Positions 5,913 to 14,713 of a stretch of DNA of 20,238 nt are shown piece by piece. A program made the translations under genes and the position numbers. The notes beneath the pieces are model-generated. The model worked only from the letters and a program-made list of their open reading frames with translations. It was not told where the DNA came from and did no database searches. The stretch comes from DAIOGN01 sp036745245 (lineage in GTDB: Bacteria > Zixibacteria > MSB-5A5 > JAUVRN01): NCBI GenBank assembly GCA_036745245.1, contig DAIOGN010000052.1, positions 1 to 20,238 on the forward strand, in the 5' to 3' direction. How positions within the stretch are numbered: the first letter of the stretch is position 1; each line of letters begins with the position of its first letter.

Positions 5913-8900
5913 CTACGGACAGATCCAGACGCCGTCGCGAATGATCCCGCCCGCATTGCATGGCTTGAGCCCCGCCTTGAACACAAACGTCACGAGTCTC
6001 ACGATGTCGGAGGCGGTGATCCCTCCGGAACAGTTGACATCGCCTCGCGCCTCGCACACAGCAGGACTGGCTCCCCCCTTGAACGTGAAGTTCACGAGGG
6101 AGATGATGTCGGAAGACGTCACCTGCTGATCGTTATTGGCGTCGCCCGTGGCATAGCCCGGTACCACGGTGATCGTTCCCGAGATCCAGGCAAACGGCAG
6201 GTTCGCAGCCGTTGGATCGAGTATTTCCATGGGCACGCCCGGCGGCACCACGATGGCATCGACGAGGATCGTGCCTGTATCGGTGGGCACGAAATTGAGA
6301 CGCCACAGTTCTCCTGAGCCGGTCCAGGTGCTGAAGTTCAGGTCGATCAGCCCCAGGAGCGTGGTGTCCGGATCCGTAGCCGAAGCCCCAAGGATGGGAT
6401 TCCACGCCTGAATCTCGAAGGCCGATTGAGCCTTCGGAGACACCTGGATGTACGCGCCTCCCCCCGACCCGCTGATGGGTCCGATGAGGTTGCCGTTGCT
6501 GAACGTGTACAGGAGCGGGAAGGCGATTCCCGCGATCTCCTGATCGGTCGGCGCGTGAATGCTGAACACGATGCTTCCGGGAACGCCGGCAATGAGCGTG
6601 TCGTTCCCCGACCCGGTGCCGACGGACAGCGTGATCTCCGGCTGTCCCTCCGAGTCGCAGGCGGAGTTGCAGCCGTCGCCGGACGTGGTATTGCCATCGT
6701 CGCACTCTTCGCCCGGTTCGAGGATGCCGTTGCCGCACTGGGCCTGTTCCGCATCACAGGCCTGACTGCACCCGTCGCCTGATACCAGGTTGCCGTCGTC
6801 GCAGTCCTCGCCGTATTCGAGCACACCGTTGCCGCAGATGCCCGGCTCGCTCTGACAAACAGGATCGCAACCGTCGCCCGCTACGTGGTTGCCGTCGTCG
6901 CAGTCTTCCCCGGGTTCCACGATGCCATTGCCGCAGACGAACGGCTCCTGGCCACACTGCGGGTCGCAGCCGTCGCCGGCCACGAGGTTGCCGTCGTCGC
7001 ACTCTTCGCCAGCTTCGACCACGCCGTTGCCGCACACGCTCCATTGAGCCACAAACGACCGTTCACGCCAATCGCCTGAGCCCTGCATGTCGGACACGCG
7101 CATTCTGAGGTAGTAGCGCTGTCCCTCGACAAGGGCCGATCCCTCGTAGGCCGCCTCCTCGAAGGCTCCGTTTACCGCACCCGTCGCCCAGGACTCTGCC
7201 ACGGTCCAGTCGCGATCGATTCCCACCTCGATCTCGTAGCCGGATTGTGTCGAACCCATGGAGCCGTAGAAATCCCACCCCACCGTCGCGAATGCAGACG
7301 TGACCACGTCCACTCCGGACGCCGGCTCCACCGTAATGCCTGCAGCCACCGGCAGCCCCGACAGATCGAGAGGGAGTGCGCCCAAGTCATTGCGGGACCC
7401 GTCGACATCGTTGAACGACGAAGCAGGGTCGCCCGCGTTCACGCACGGCGACTCGGCGCGGAGACTGAAGTCGAAGCCGCTTCCGGAATAGTACAGGGGA
7501 TCGGCGGACTGATCTCCGGGACCCGGGCCGGCCGACAGGTAGTCGCCGCCGGGGTTGTCCCAGACGTCATTGTATCCGAGTGTAATGCCCGAATTGGAGC
7601 CCACGTCCGTGCGCAGTTCGAAGCCTGCGAGCTCGTTTCCCGAGATGATGTTGTTGCGCACGTCCACGTTGTGTGAGGACATGACCGTGAGGCCGAGCGT
7701 GTTGTCATGGAAGGTGTTGTTCCACACGTCCACGTCGCTGGCCCAGACATACACGGCTCCCCTGCAGATGGACGGCAGCAATGTGGTGTTGCGGAAGATG
7801 ACGTTGCGTTCGATGACGCCGCCTTCGCCCTGAATCATTCCCAGGGCGGGCCCGTTGGGGGCCGTGTTCTCATAGAAGACGTTGCCCACCACGCGTGCCA
7901 CACCGTGACCGGACCCGCGGCGCACGAACAGGCCACCGCCGGTGATGTCGGTGCGATTGCGCCGGAAGACGTTGCGTTCGATCACCGGCGCGCCGTATTC
8001 AAAGAACACGCCGCCCCCGTCGCGATGCACGTAGCCCTCCTCGATCACGCAATCAGCCAGCGTGGGACTCACTCCAAACCCCTCGACGCAGCGCACGCGA
8101 TGGTCGCCCTGGAGCGTGAATCCGGAAATGACTGTCCCGGGACCCGAGCCTTCAGGCAGCCGGATCACGGCGGTGGATGCGCCGTGCGGCACGCGGATCA
8201 CCGTGCGATCGGCCCCGGCCTCCGACCGCAGCACCAGAGTCTTCCCATTGAAATTGAGCGACTCCAGGTACACGCCCGGTCCCACGTCGATGGTGTCACC
8301 CGACAGTGCAATGTTCAGGGCCGCCTGAATCGTGGGCTGGTCCGCGGGAACCTGGATGGAATTGGAGATGCGCACCGTGAAGCTGACCTGGCGCCAGTCG
8401 CCCCAGTCGCCGGCTCCGCGCACGCGTAATCTCAATGCATACGTGTGGAAGTCTTCAAGAGGCAGTCCTGCGTAGGTGGCCGACGTGGCCCCCGACAGCA
8501 CTTCACCCGTGGCCCAGAGCTCCGCCTCGTCCCAGTGTGGATCCGTCCCCACCTGCATTTCGTAGGCCACCTGTGATCCCGCCGCGGAGTCGTGGTACGT
8601 CCAGTCGATCTGTGGTGACAGCGACACCACATGTCCCCCTGCATTCACCGGGGACACCACGATTCCCACAGCCACCGGATATCCCACGGAGGAGGCAGGC
8701 AAGGCACCGAGATCATTGCGCGAGCCGCCCGGATCGTTGTAGGAGGGATCGGGGTCGCCTGCGTCAATGCACGGCGAAGTGAAATCCAGATTGAAATCGC
8801 CCGCACCGGCGCCGACGAACAGAGGGTCGCCTGAGAACTCGTGCGCGGCGGGTGACGCGGAGATGTAGTTCCATCCACCGTTGTCCCAGAGGTCGTTGTA

Positions 8901-9743
8901 GTCATGCGTGACCTCCACGTTGGGACCCACATCGGTCTGCAATTCCAGCCCGCCCAGCGGGTGGCCCGAGATGATGTTGTTGCGGGCATCCACGTGGTTC
9001 GACGAGAGGATCGTCAAGCCCAGCGAATTGCCGGCGATGGTGTTGTTGACCACCGCCACATCGTCTGCCCACACGAACACGGCACCCCGCCGCACCGACG
9101 GCAGCACTGTGACATTGTCGTAGACGACATTACGCTCGATCACACCGTGTTCACCCTGCATCATGGCGATTCCGGGGCCATTGGGCGCTTCATTGCCGTA
9201 GCAGGTGTTGCCCGTCACATGGACGGTGCCGTAGCCGTAGCCCAGGCGCACGCACATGGCGCCGCCCGTGATGTCTGTGCGATTGTAACGGAAGACATTG
9301 TTCCGAACCGTGGAGGCGCCGAACTCGAAGAAGGCTCCCCCGCCGTCCCGGTACACGTATCCATGCTCGATCACACACTCTTCCACCGTCGGGCTCGATC
9401 CCGTGCTCGAAATGCACCGCACGCGATCGTCACCGTGAAGCGTGAAGCCCCGGATCAACGTGCCGGACGAGCTGCCCGGAGACAAGCTGATGACCGGAGC
9501 ACTGCTTGACGCCGGCGCGCGAAGGGTCGTGGCCGCAGCACCGGAAGCCGACATGAGCGCCACCGTCTTGCCGGCGAAATTCAAACTTTCCAGATACATG
9601 CCGGGCGCCACGAGGATCGTGTCGCCCCCCGATGCGGCCGTGAGCGCCGCCTGGATTGTGGCGTAGTCGCCTGGCACATTCAAGATGGCAGACTGGGAGG
9701 TGGAGGCCAGGGACAGAACCAGAAGCACCGTAAGACTCTTCAT
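5913..9743 (-). CDS. Large secreted protein: two beta-helix modules, four Cys-rich repeats, cohesin-like domain, dockerin
   Basis: A 1276-residue exported protein. Signal peptide 1-19 (MKSLTVLLVLSLASTSQSA). Residues 20-462 and 463-902 are two copies of one module: a right-handed parallel beta-helix of the NosD/pectate-lyase-fold kind, starting with TIQAAL..A..GDTI.V.PG.YLESLNF.GK and rich in NN, N-x-I and G-N turns, then an Fn3/Ig-like domain (YEMQVGTDPHWDEAE, YEIEVGIDRDWTVAE). Residues 903-1034 hold four 33-residue cysteine repeats. Residues about 1036-1195 are a cohesin-like domain, and 1199-1276 a dockerin with GDANNDQQVTSSDIISLVN and GDVNCSGGITASDIVRLVT. The start is ATG 9743 with GGGAGG 9 bases upstream. 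I infer cell-surface or matrix binding of polysaccharide; no catalytic residues were identified. Confidence 0.85.
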   Translation of the reverse strand: MKSLTVLLVLSLASTSQSAILNVPGDYATIQAALTAASGGDTILVAPGMYLESLNFAGKTVALMSASGAAATTLRAPASSSAPVISLSPGSSSGTLIRGFTLHGDDRVRCISSTGSSPTVEECVIEHGYVYRDGGGAFFEFGASTVRNNVFRYNRTDITGGAMCVRLGYGYGTVHVTGNTCYGNEAPNGPGIAMMQGEHGVIERNVVYDNVTVLPSVRRGAVFVWADDVAVVNNTIAGNSLGLTILSSNHVDARNNIISGHPLGGLELQTDVGPNVEVTHDYNDLWDNGGWNYISASPAAHEFSGDPLFVGAGAGDFNLDFTSPCIDAGDPDPSYNDPGGSRNDLGALPASSVGYPVAVGIVVSPVNAGGHVVSLSPQIDWTYHDSAAGSQVAYEMQVGTDPHWDEAELWATGEVLSGATSATYAGLPLEDFHTYALRLRVRGAGDWGDWRQVSFTVRISNSIQVPADQPTIQAALNIALSGDTIDVGPGVYLESLNFNGKTLVLRSEAGADRTVIRVPHGASTAVIRLPEGSGPGTVISGFTLQGDHRVRCVEGFGVSPTLADCVIEEGYVHRDGGGVFFEYGAPVIERNVFRRNRTDITGGGLFVRRGSGHGVARVVGNVFYENTAPNGPALGMIQGEGGVIERNVIFRNTTLLPSICRGAVYVWASDVDVWNNTFHDNTLGLTVMSSHNVDVRNNIISGNELAGFELRTDVGSNSGITLGYNDVWDNPGGDYLSAGPGPGDQSADPLYYSGSGFDFSLRAESPCVNAGDPASSFNDVDGSRNDLGALPLDLSGLPVAAGITVEPASGVDVVTSAFATVGWDFYGSMGSTQSGYEIEVGIDRDWTVAESWATGAVNGAFEEAAYEGSALVEGQRYYLRMRVSDMQGSGDWRERSFVAQWSVCGNGVVEAGEECDDGNLVAGDGCDPQCGQEPFVCGNGIVEPGEDCDDGNHVAGDGCDPVCQSEPGICGNGVLEYGEDCDDGNLVSGDGCSQACDAEQAQCGNGILEPGEECDDGNTTSGDGCNSACDSEGQPEITLSVGTGSGNDTLIAGVPGSIVFSIHAPTDQEIAGIAFPLLYTFSNGNLIGPISGSGGGAYIQVSPKAQSAFEIQAWNPILGASATDPDTTLLGLIDLNFSTWTGSGELWRLNFVPTDTGTILVDAIVVPPGVPMEILDPTAANLPFAWISGTITVVPGYATGDANNDQQVTSSDIISLVNFTFKGGASPAVCEARGDVNCSGGITASDIVRLVTFVFKAGLKPCNAGGIIRDGVWICP
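6642..7037 (-). repeat. Four tandem 99-bp (33-residue) cysteine-rich repeats
   Basis: Within the large secreted protein, four in-frame units of exactly 33 residues follow each other with no gap: each has CGNG-(V/I)-(V/L)-E-x-GE-(E/D)-CDDGN-x5-GDGC-x3-C. Each has four cysteines, so probably two disulfides. The pattern matches the Myxococcus-type cysteine repeat (DUF4215-like). The uniform length suggests recent or maintained tandem duplication. Confidence 0.85.
7038..9686 (-). repeat. Tandem duplication of a ~440-residue beta-helix/Fn3-like module
   Basis: Unit 1 (8358-9686, 443 residues) and unit 2 (7038-8357, 440 residues) align along their whole length. Matching landmarks are YLESLNF, GFTL.GD.RVRC, DGGG.FFE.GA, RNRTDITGG, NGP....QGE.GVIERNV, RGAV.VWA.DV, NVDVRNNIISG and GSRNDLGALP. 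The homology is clear in protein and visible in DNA, so the gene grew by internal duplication. Confidence 0.85.
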
Positions 9744-9929
9744 GACAGGATCCCTCCCGGGAAGATGAAGTCCAACGGAAAGTAGCTGACTCTTTACTCA
9801 ACTCCAAACATTATTGTCGCCAATGAAGGAATCTTAACCTATTATTGGGCACAATGTTGTAGCAAGTCAGGCGGCCGCTGGTTCAGGGTCCGCCAGCTTG
9901 CAACGGACACACGCGCAGGAGACGCAGAA
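9744..9929. promoter_or_regulatory. AT-rich divergent intergenic region
   Basis: This 186-bp stretch separates the large dockerin gene (leftward) from the methyltransferase (rightward), so it should hold promoters for both. Positions 9780-9860 are strikingly AT-rich against the GC-rich surroundings. A -10-like TATTAT is at 9840-9845 on the plus strand, but the nearest -35-like TTGTCG (9814-9819) is 20 bases away. I do not assign boxes for either gene with confidence. Confidence 0.4.
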
Positions 9930-10697
9930 TTGCCCATTCGCAAGAACATCGAGGGATCGCAAACCGCCCCTGAGGCCCTTCTCCACGAACGCCACGTGCT
10001 GGCGTACGAGTACACGCTTGAACATCTGAAACCGGGCGACCGTGTGCTGGAGATCGGCCACGGAGACGGCTACGGACTTCACATGCTCTCACAGAAGACG
10101 GACATCGTCGGGCTCGATATCGATCCGGAGATCGTTGCACACGCCAAGAGCAAGTACGGCGACAAGTTCTTCCACAAGTACGACGGATCGCATGTGCCGT
10201 TTGAGGACCGCACGTTCAATGCCGTGTGCCTGTTTCAGGTGATCGAGCACATTCAGGATGATCTGGCCATCCTCAAGGAGATCCGCCGGGTGTTAAATGA
10301 CGGCGGAGTGTTGTATCTTACCACGCCCAACCGCGTCATGCGGGTTCCCTATGGCGAGAAGCCGTGGAATGAGGAGCATGTCCGCGAGTACTACCCGGAG
10401 GAGTTGAAGCAGGTCATGCTGGACGCCGGGTTCTCCGAAGTGAAGATTCTGGGGATCGACGCGAGCGACGCCTATCGGGAAACGGAACTCCGGCGCGTCG
10501 CGCGGGCGCGCAAATTGCGCAGACTGGATCCGTTAAACCTTCGCAAGCTTCTCCCGGATCAGATTCTGTACGATGTGGGTCGATGGGTGGTGCGTTCCGG
10601 CAGCGGAGCCGAGACGAACAAACCCACCGGCGGCTTCTATGTCTCCGAAGCCGAAGTGTACAGATCTCTCGATCTTCTGGGCCTCGGAGTGCGTTAG
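9930..10697 (+). CDS. Class I SAM-dependent methyltransferase
   Basis: 255 residues with a Rossmann methyltransferase core: motif I VLEIGHGDGYG (39-49), the acidic residue Asp63 in VGLDIDPE that binds the SAM ribose, motif II FNAVCLFQVIEHIQDD (96-111) and motif III LNDGGVLYLTTPN. This is the Methyltransf_11/25-like type found in glycan and lipid gene clusters; the substrate cannot be read. Residues about 190-255 are a basic extension (ARARKLRRLDP) without clear homology. The start is TTG 9930 with AGGAGA 8 bases upstream; there is no nearby ATG in frame. It heads the rightward glycan genes, so methylation of a sugar or a polyprenyl-linked intermediate is an inference. Confidence 0.85.
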   Translation: MPIRKNIEGSQTAPEALLHERHVLAYEYTLEHLKPGDRVLEIGHGDGYGLHMLSQKTDIVGLDIDPEIVAHAKSKYGDKFFHKYDGSHVPFEDRTFNAVCLFQVIEHIQDDLAILKEIRRVLNDGGVLYLTTPNRVMRVPYGEKPWNEEHVREYYPEELKQVMLDAGFSEVKILGIDASDAYRETELRRVARARKLRRLDPLNLRKLLPDQILYDVGRWVVRSGSGAETNKPTGGFYVSEAEVYRSLDLLGLGVR

Positions 10698-10793
10698 ACT
10701 CGCGGGTCCCTTCCGGCGCGGAGGCGGACCAAGTTCCGGTTGTGCCCCACTTCGGGCCCGACTAACATAGCCTTCTCACCGTCACGGCCAGCC

Positions 10794-13169
10794 ATGACCC
10801 GGACCCCTCCCTCCACCAGGAAAGCTGCACGGCCGATGTCCGCATCGCCGTGGGTGGATTCCCGCTATTTCCCGTGGGCGCTGGCCGGCGCGTACCTGCT
10901 CGTGGTGCTCGTGCTGTTCCGCGACTTCGTCTTCTCGAATCTCATGCTGTATGGCTCCGACACCATGCAGGCCGTGGTCTATTTCCGGAAACTGTACGTG
11001 GGCAGCGTGCTGGACGGTTCCTTTCCGCTCTGGTCGCCCTATCTGTACGGCGGCATGCCCTTCGTCGACGCCTTCCACAGCGACATCTTCTATCCGTTCA
11101 CGTTCATGAAGTTCCTTTTGCCTTTGGGCCGCTCGCGGGGATGGGAAGTGATGCTGCACATCTGGCTCGGCGGGTTCGCGATGTACCTCGCCGCGCGGGG
11201 CTGGCGCATCTCCCGGCCCTCCGCCGCTCTGTGCGGACTGGCCTACATGCTGGCGCCTTACTTCGTGAGCATGGTGCACCCGGGGCACGACGGAAAACTG
11301 TACGTGACGGCCTGGTTTCCATTGGGCTTCCTCTTCATCAAGCGCCTGTGGGACGAGGCGCAATGGCGGGACGCGGCCCTCTTCGGCCTGGTGATGGGGT
11401 GCATCATTCTCACCCCCCACGTTCAGATGGCGTACTTCTGTCTCTGGGCCTACGGTGGCTACTCCGCCTACCGGCTCGTTCGCACGCTCCGGGAAGAACG
11501 CCGCATGCCGTGGAAAGCATCGGCAGGAGCCCTGGCCGGCGTGGCCGCGGCCATCGCTCTGTCAGCGGTGCAGTTCTATCCCTCGTTCGACTACGTGAAG
11601 AATCACTCACCGCGCTCAGGCGAAGGCCGGGGATTCGAGTATGCCTCCAGCTGGTCCCTGCATCCAGAGGAGCTGGTGAGCGAAGTGATTCCCGAGTTTT
11701 CCGGCGTGGCCGACGTCTACGAGAACAGTTACTGGGGACGCAACGCGTTCAAGGACAACTCGGAGTACGGCGGTCTGGTGGTGCTGCTTCTGGCGATCTA
11801 CTGCCTGCTGGGCACGTCGTTCAAGGACCGTTGGGTGTTTCTGGCCCTGGGGGCACTCGCCACCACGTACGCCCTGGGCGCTCACACACCCGTCTTCACG
11901 CTGTTCTATCACGTCGTGCCCAACGTGAAACAACTTCGCGCTCCGTCCATGATCATGTTCGTGTATGTGTTCAGCATAGTGCTGTGCGCCGGGGCCGCAC
12001 TCGACGCGTACGTAGACGCCGCCGGCAAGTCCGGGTCGATTCGCAGGAGCAAATGGTTCTGGAGCGCCGCCGGCGTGCTGGGTGCAGGCGCGCTCCTGTT
12101 CAGCCTGGCGCCGTCGGCCATGATGTCCATGTACCGATCGGTCGTGTATTCCGATCTCCCGGCCGACAAGGCCGCAGTGCTCGCTCGTCACCAGGACGCC
12201 ATCTCGCTCGGCACCTGGGTGGCCGCCCTCCTGGCGGTCGCACTGGCCTACCTCATGAGACGTGTCGCCAAAGGCGCATGGCGATGGGCCTTTGCCGGGA
12301 TCGCCCTTCTGGTGGCCATCGACACCGTTCGCATGGATCGTCGCTTCATCGAAGTGGTGGATCTGAATCGATTCTTCCCGCACGAGCCTGTGGTAGATTT
12401 CCTCAGGCAGCAGCCGCAGCCCACGCGCGTCCTGCCGCTCCCCGGAGGCTTCCGGACGAACTACTTCGCGCTCGAGGGAGTTCAGGAAGTGTCGGGCTAC
12501 CACGGCAATCAACTTCGAACGTACAACGACTTTCTGGGAGGACCGCAGCAGCCGAGGTTGTACGCAAAGCAGGCACTCGATCTGGCCTCCGTGGAGTTTC
12601 TGATCTTCCGACGCGACGTCAACCTGTCGGAAGATCCCGATCTGCCTCACATCGAAAAGGTGTTCGACCGCGCAGGAGTGGTCGCGTTTCGAAATCTCGA
12701 TGCCCTCCCGCGAGCGCGCCTGGTGAATCGCTGGGAGCTGGACTCTCCCACGGACAGCCTGTACGATCGTCTGTACGATCCGCTGTTCGACTACCGCAAC
12801 GTGGCGCTCGTGGCCACGGCACCCTCCTTTGCCAGCCGGCCGGACGGAACTCCCGCGGGGGAAGCGCACATCGAGCAGTATGAGTACAATCGCGTGAGCG
12901 TGCGCACGACCGCCCCCGACACGGCGCTTCTGGTGCTCTCCGACAATTATTACCCCGCGTGGCAGGCGCGTGTGAACGGCGAACCGGCCGAGATACTCCG
13001 CACCAACGCGACGTTTCGCGGAGTGGTGGTACCGCCCGGCGAGAGCCTCGTGCAATTCGAATTCCACTCGCGGCGATTTGCCATGGGCATCTGGCTCTCG
13101 CTTTCCGCCGCCCTGGTGTGCATCGTGGTGGCCGTTTTCCCCGCCCTGAAGCGAGGCTCCCGGACGTGA
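10794..13169 (+). CDS. yfhO: YfhO-family polytopic membrane protein (putative GT-C glycosyltransferase)
   Basis: About 790 residues with roughly a dozen hydrophobic segments over the first two thirds (for example YLLVVLVLFRDFVF and LLVAIDTVRMD) and a C-terminal extracytoplasmic beta domain with the family hallmark NYYPAWQARVNGEPA, followed by one last membrane helix. The first external loop carries GSDTMQ and PLWSPYLYGGMPF, the expected place of the GT-C acidic residue. YfhO proteins in Firmicutes take a sugar from a polyprenyl-phosphate carrier and move it onto a surface polymer. Here the stop codon overlaps the start of a polyprenyl-phosphate sugar synthase-like gene, which fits that pairing. 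The start is uncertain: ATG 10794 or ATG 10836, neither with a good ribosome site; TTG 10740 is also in frame. Confidence 0.82.
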   Translation: MTRTPPSTRKAARPMSASPWVDSRYFPWALAGAYLLVVLVLFRDFVFSNLMLYGSDTMQAVVYFRKLYVGSVLDGSFPLWSPYLYGGMPFVDAFHSDIFYPFTFMKFLLPLGRSRGWEVMLHIWLGGFAMYLAARGWRISRPSAALCGLAYMLAPYFVSMVHPGHDGKLYVTAWFPLGFLFIKRLWDEAQWRDAALFGLVMGCIILTPHVQMAYFCLWAYGGYSAYRLVRTLREERRMPWKASAGALAGVAAAIALSAVQFYPSFDYVKNHSPRSGEGRGFEYASSWSLHPEELVSEVIPEFSGVADVYENSYWGRNAFKDNSEYGGLVVLLLAIYCLLGTSFKDRWVFLALGALATTYALGAHTPVFTLFYHVVPNVKQLRAPSMIMFVYVFSIVLCAGAALDAYVDAAGKSGSIRRSKWFWSAAGVLGAGALLFSLAPSAMMSMYRSVVYSDLPADKAAVLARHQDAISLGTWVAALLAVALAYLMRRVAKGAWRWAFAGIALLVAIDTVRMDRRFIEVVDLNRFFPHEPVVDFLRQQPQPTRVLPLPGGFRTNYFALEGVQEVSGYHGNQLRTYNDFLGGPQQPRLYAKQALDLASVEFLIFRRDVNLSEDPDLPHIEKVFDRAGVVAFRNLDALPRARLVNRWELDSPTDSLYDRLYDPLFDYRNVALVATAPSFASRPDGTPAGEAHIEQYEYNRVSVRTTAPDTALLVLSDNYYPAWQARVNGEPAEILRTNATFRGVVVPPGESLVQFEFHSRRFAMGIWLSLSAALVCIVVAVFPALKRGSRT

Positions 13170-13882
13170 AGGCGCTCGTCATCGTCCCCACGTACAACGA
13201 ACGCGAGAACCTGCCCCGCCTCGTGCCCGACGTGCTCGCCGCCGATCCCTCGATTTCCATTCTCGTGGTGGACGACGGATCGCCCGACGGCACGGGCGAA
13301 TTGGCCGACGACATCGCGAAAGGCTCGGGGGGCCGCGTGCACGTGCTGCATCGATCACAGAAGAACGGCCTCGGGCAGGCGTACCTGGCCGGCTTCAAGT
13401 GGGCTCTCGAGCGCGACTATGATCTGGTCTTCGAAATGGACGCCGATTTCTCACACGATCCGAAGTTCCTGCCCGATTTTCTGGCCGCCGCCCGATCGGC
13501 CGACCTGGTGCTCGGCTCGCGCTACATTTCCGGCGTGAACGTGGTGAACTGGCCCATGAGCCGCCTGCTTCTGTCGTATTACGCCAACGTCTACTCGCGC
13601 CTTGTGACGGGCATGCCGCTTCGGGATGCCACCGGCGGCTTCAAGTGCTTTCACCGGCGCGTACTGGAAGCCATCGACCTGAACAAAGTCCGCTCCAATG
13701 GCTACTCCTTCCAGATTGAAATGAGCTTCCGCGCCTTTCGGAAAGGGTTTGCCATCAAGGAGATCCCCATTGTCTTCGTGGACCGTCAGGCGGGCCGATC
13801 CAAGATGTCAAAGGCGATCGTGCGTGAAGCGATCTGGATGGTGTGGAGGCTGAGGCTTCTGGCCCTCAAGGGCGACCTCTGA
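13166..13882 (+). CDS. Polyprenol-phosphate mannosyltransferase-like GT2 (DPM1/Ppm1 type)
   Basis: 238 residues matching dolichyl-phosphate mannose synthase-like enzymes: VPTYNERENLP (8-18), VVDDGSPDGTG with Asp36/Asp37, the metal-binding EMDADFSHDP (Asp92, Asp94), GSRYISG, DATGGFKCF and GYSFQIEM. Such enzymes load a sugar from a nucleotide donor (GDP-mannose or similar) onto polyprenyl phosphate at the inner face of the membrane. There is no C-terminal membrane segment. The start is GTG 13166, which overlaps the yfhO stop by four bases (GTGA), so the two are translationally coupled. The longer open frame from 12959 lies inside yfhO. It is likely the sugar-donor maker for YfhO (inference). 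The sugar is unknown. Confidence 0.9.
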   Translation: MKALVIVPTYNERENLPRLVPDVLAADPSISILVVDDGSPDGTGELADDIAKGSGGRVHVLHRSQKNGLGQAYLAGFKWALERDYDLVFEMDADFSHDPKFLPDFLAAARSADLVLGSRYISGVNVVNWPMSRLLLSYYANVYSRLVTGMPLRDATGGFKCFHRRVLEAIDLNKVRSNGYSFQIEMSFRAFRKGFAIKEIPIVFVDRQAGRSKMSKAIVREAIWMVWRLRLLALKGDL

Positions 13883-13894
13883 GCGCAGAGCTCC

Positions 13895-14713
13895 ATGGCG
13901 TCCGACTGGAGGATCGTAATCGTCAACTACCGCACGCCCGAGCTGGCGCGCCAGGCGGCGCGTTCGGCGCGCGCGGCCGCGCCCGGTGCGTCGATTGTGG
14001 TGGTGGACACGGATCCGGCCCCTGAATTCGCCGATCTGATCCGCACAGACGGAGCCGCTGAGCTCCTGCCTCTGCCCGAGAATCGCGGCTATGGCGCCGC
14101 ACTGAATGCCGGCCTGCGGGACGCCGCCGCTCCCTACGTTCTGGTGATGAACGCCGATGTTCGAGTGGCACCTAACGTCACGGGTCAGCTTCAGGCGCGG
14201 TTCGAAGGCTTCCCCAGGCTGGGCGTGGTGGCGCCCAGGCTGTTGTCACCCGACGGGACCGTCCAGCCGTCCTGCCGCAGGTTTCCCACGCACAGATCGC
14301 TGTTGTGGTCGCGGGGGTCGCCCCTGCGCTTCCTGCGCGGCCACACCGATCGATCGTACCGACTCCCGGAGCCTTCGGCCTTCACCCTCACGGACGTGGT
14401 GGCCGGAGCCTGCATGGCCATACGGCGCGACGTCTGGAACGAACTGGGGGGCATGGATGAACGCTTCTTCCTCTACGCGGAGGACACCGACTTCTGCCAT
14501 CGAGCCAAGCGAGCCGGCTGGCTGGTGGGCTACGATCCGTCGGTGACCGTCGCCCATGCGTGGGGCGCGAGCACGTCGCAGTCGCGACGCCAGTCGCATC
14601 GGATTCACGCCGAGAGCCTGTCGCTCTACTTCCACAAGCATCATCCGGGAAGCAGGTTTGCCAACGCCGTAGTCACCTGCCTTCTGCGGTGCCACGCGCG
14701 ACTGCGATTCTAA
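13895..14713 (+). CDS. GT2 glycosyltransferase, rhamnosyltransferase-like
   Basis: 272 residues of the WbbL/RfbF-like GT2 type: IVIVNYRTPELARQ (7-20), LPENRGYGAALNAGL (60-74), the nucleotide/metal site VMNADV (84-89, Asn86-Ala-Asp88), AGACMAIRRDVWNELGGMDE, and the catalytic-base region FFLYAEDTDFCHRAKRAGW (190-208). No membrane helix is evident. These enzymes add a deoxyhexose, often rhamnose, to a lipid-linked or surface glycan in the cytoplasm. It follows the DPM-like gene by 12 bases, in one operon. Its stop overlaps the end of the convergent flippase gene by three bases. The donor sugar is not determinable. Confidence 0.88.
   Translation: MASDWRIVIVNYRTPELARQAARSARAAAPGASIVVVDTDPAPEFADLIRTDGAAELLPLPENRGYGAALNAGLRDAAAPYVLVMNADVRVAPNVTGQLQARFEGFPRLGVVAPRLLSPDGTVQPSCRRFPTHRSLLWSRGSPLRFLRGHTDRSYRLPEPSAFTLTDVVAGACMAIRRDVWNELGGMDERFFLYAEDTDFCHRAKRAGWLVGYDPSVTVAHAWGASTSQSRRQSHRIHAESLSLYFHKHHPGSRFANAVVTCLLRCHARLRF

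Noticed and set aside
6642..7037. CRISPR-like regular 99-bp repeats
   Set aside because: The repeats are in frame, contiguous without spacers, and encode conserved cysteine motifs.
11616..13067. 483-residue open frame on the minus strand, and a 677-residue frame at 10850-12883 on the plus strand
   Set aside because: Both lie over yfhO in other frames, are rich in Arg, Gly and His without motifs, and match no family I know.
12959..13165. N-terminal extension of the DPM-like glycosyltransferase
   Set aside because: It is entirely inside yfhO, is Arg/Pro-rich with no family similarity, and the GTG at 13166 gives the normal family N-terminus.
14710..14713. Terminator between the convergent glycosyltransferase and flippase genes
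   Set aside because: The genes overlap at their stop codons, so no intergenic space exists, and I see no hairpin with a T run on either side.
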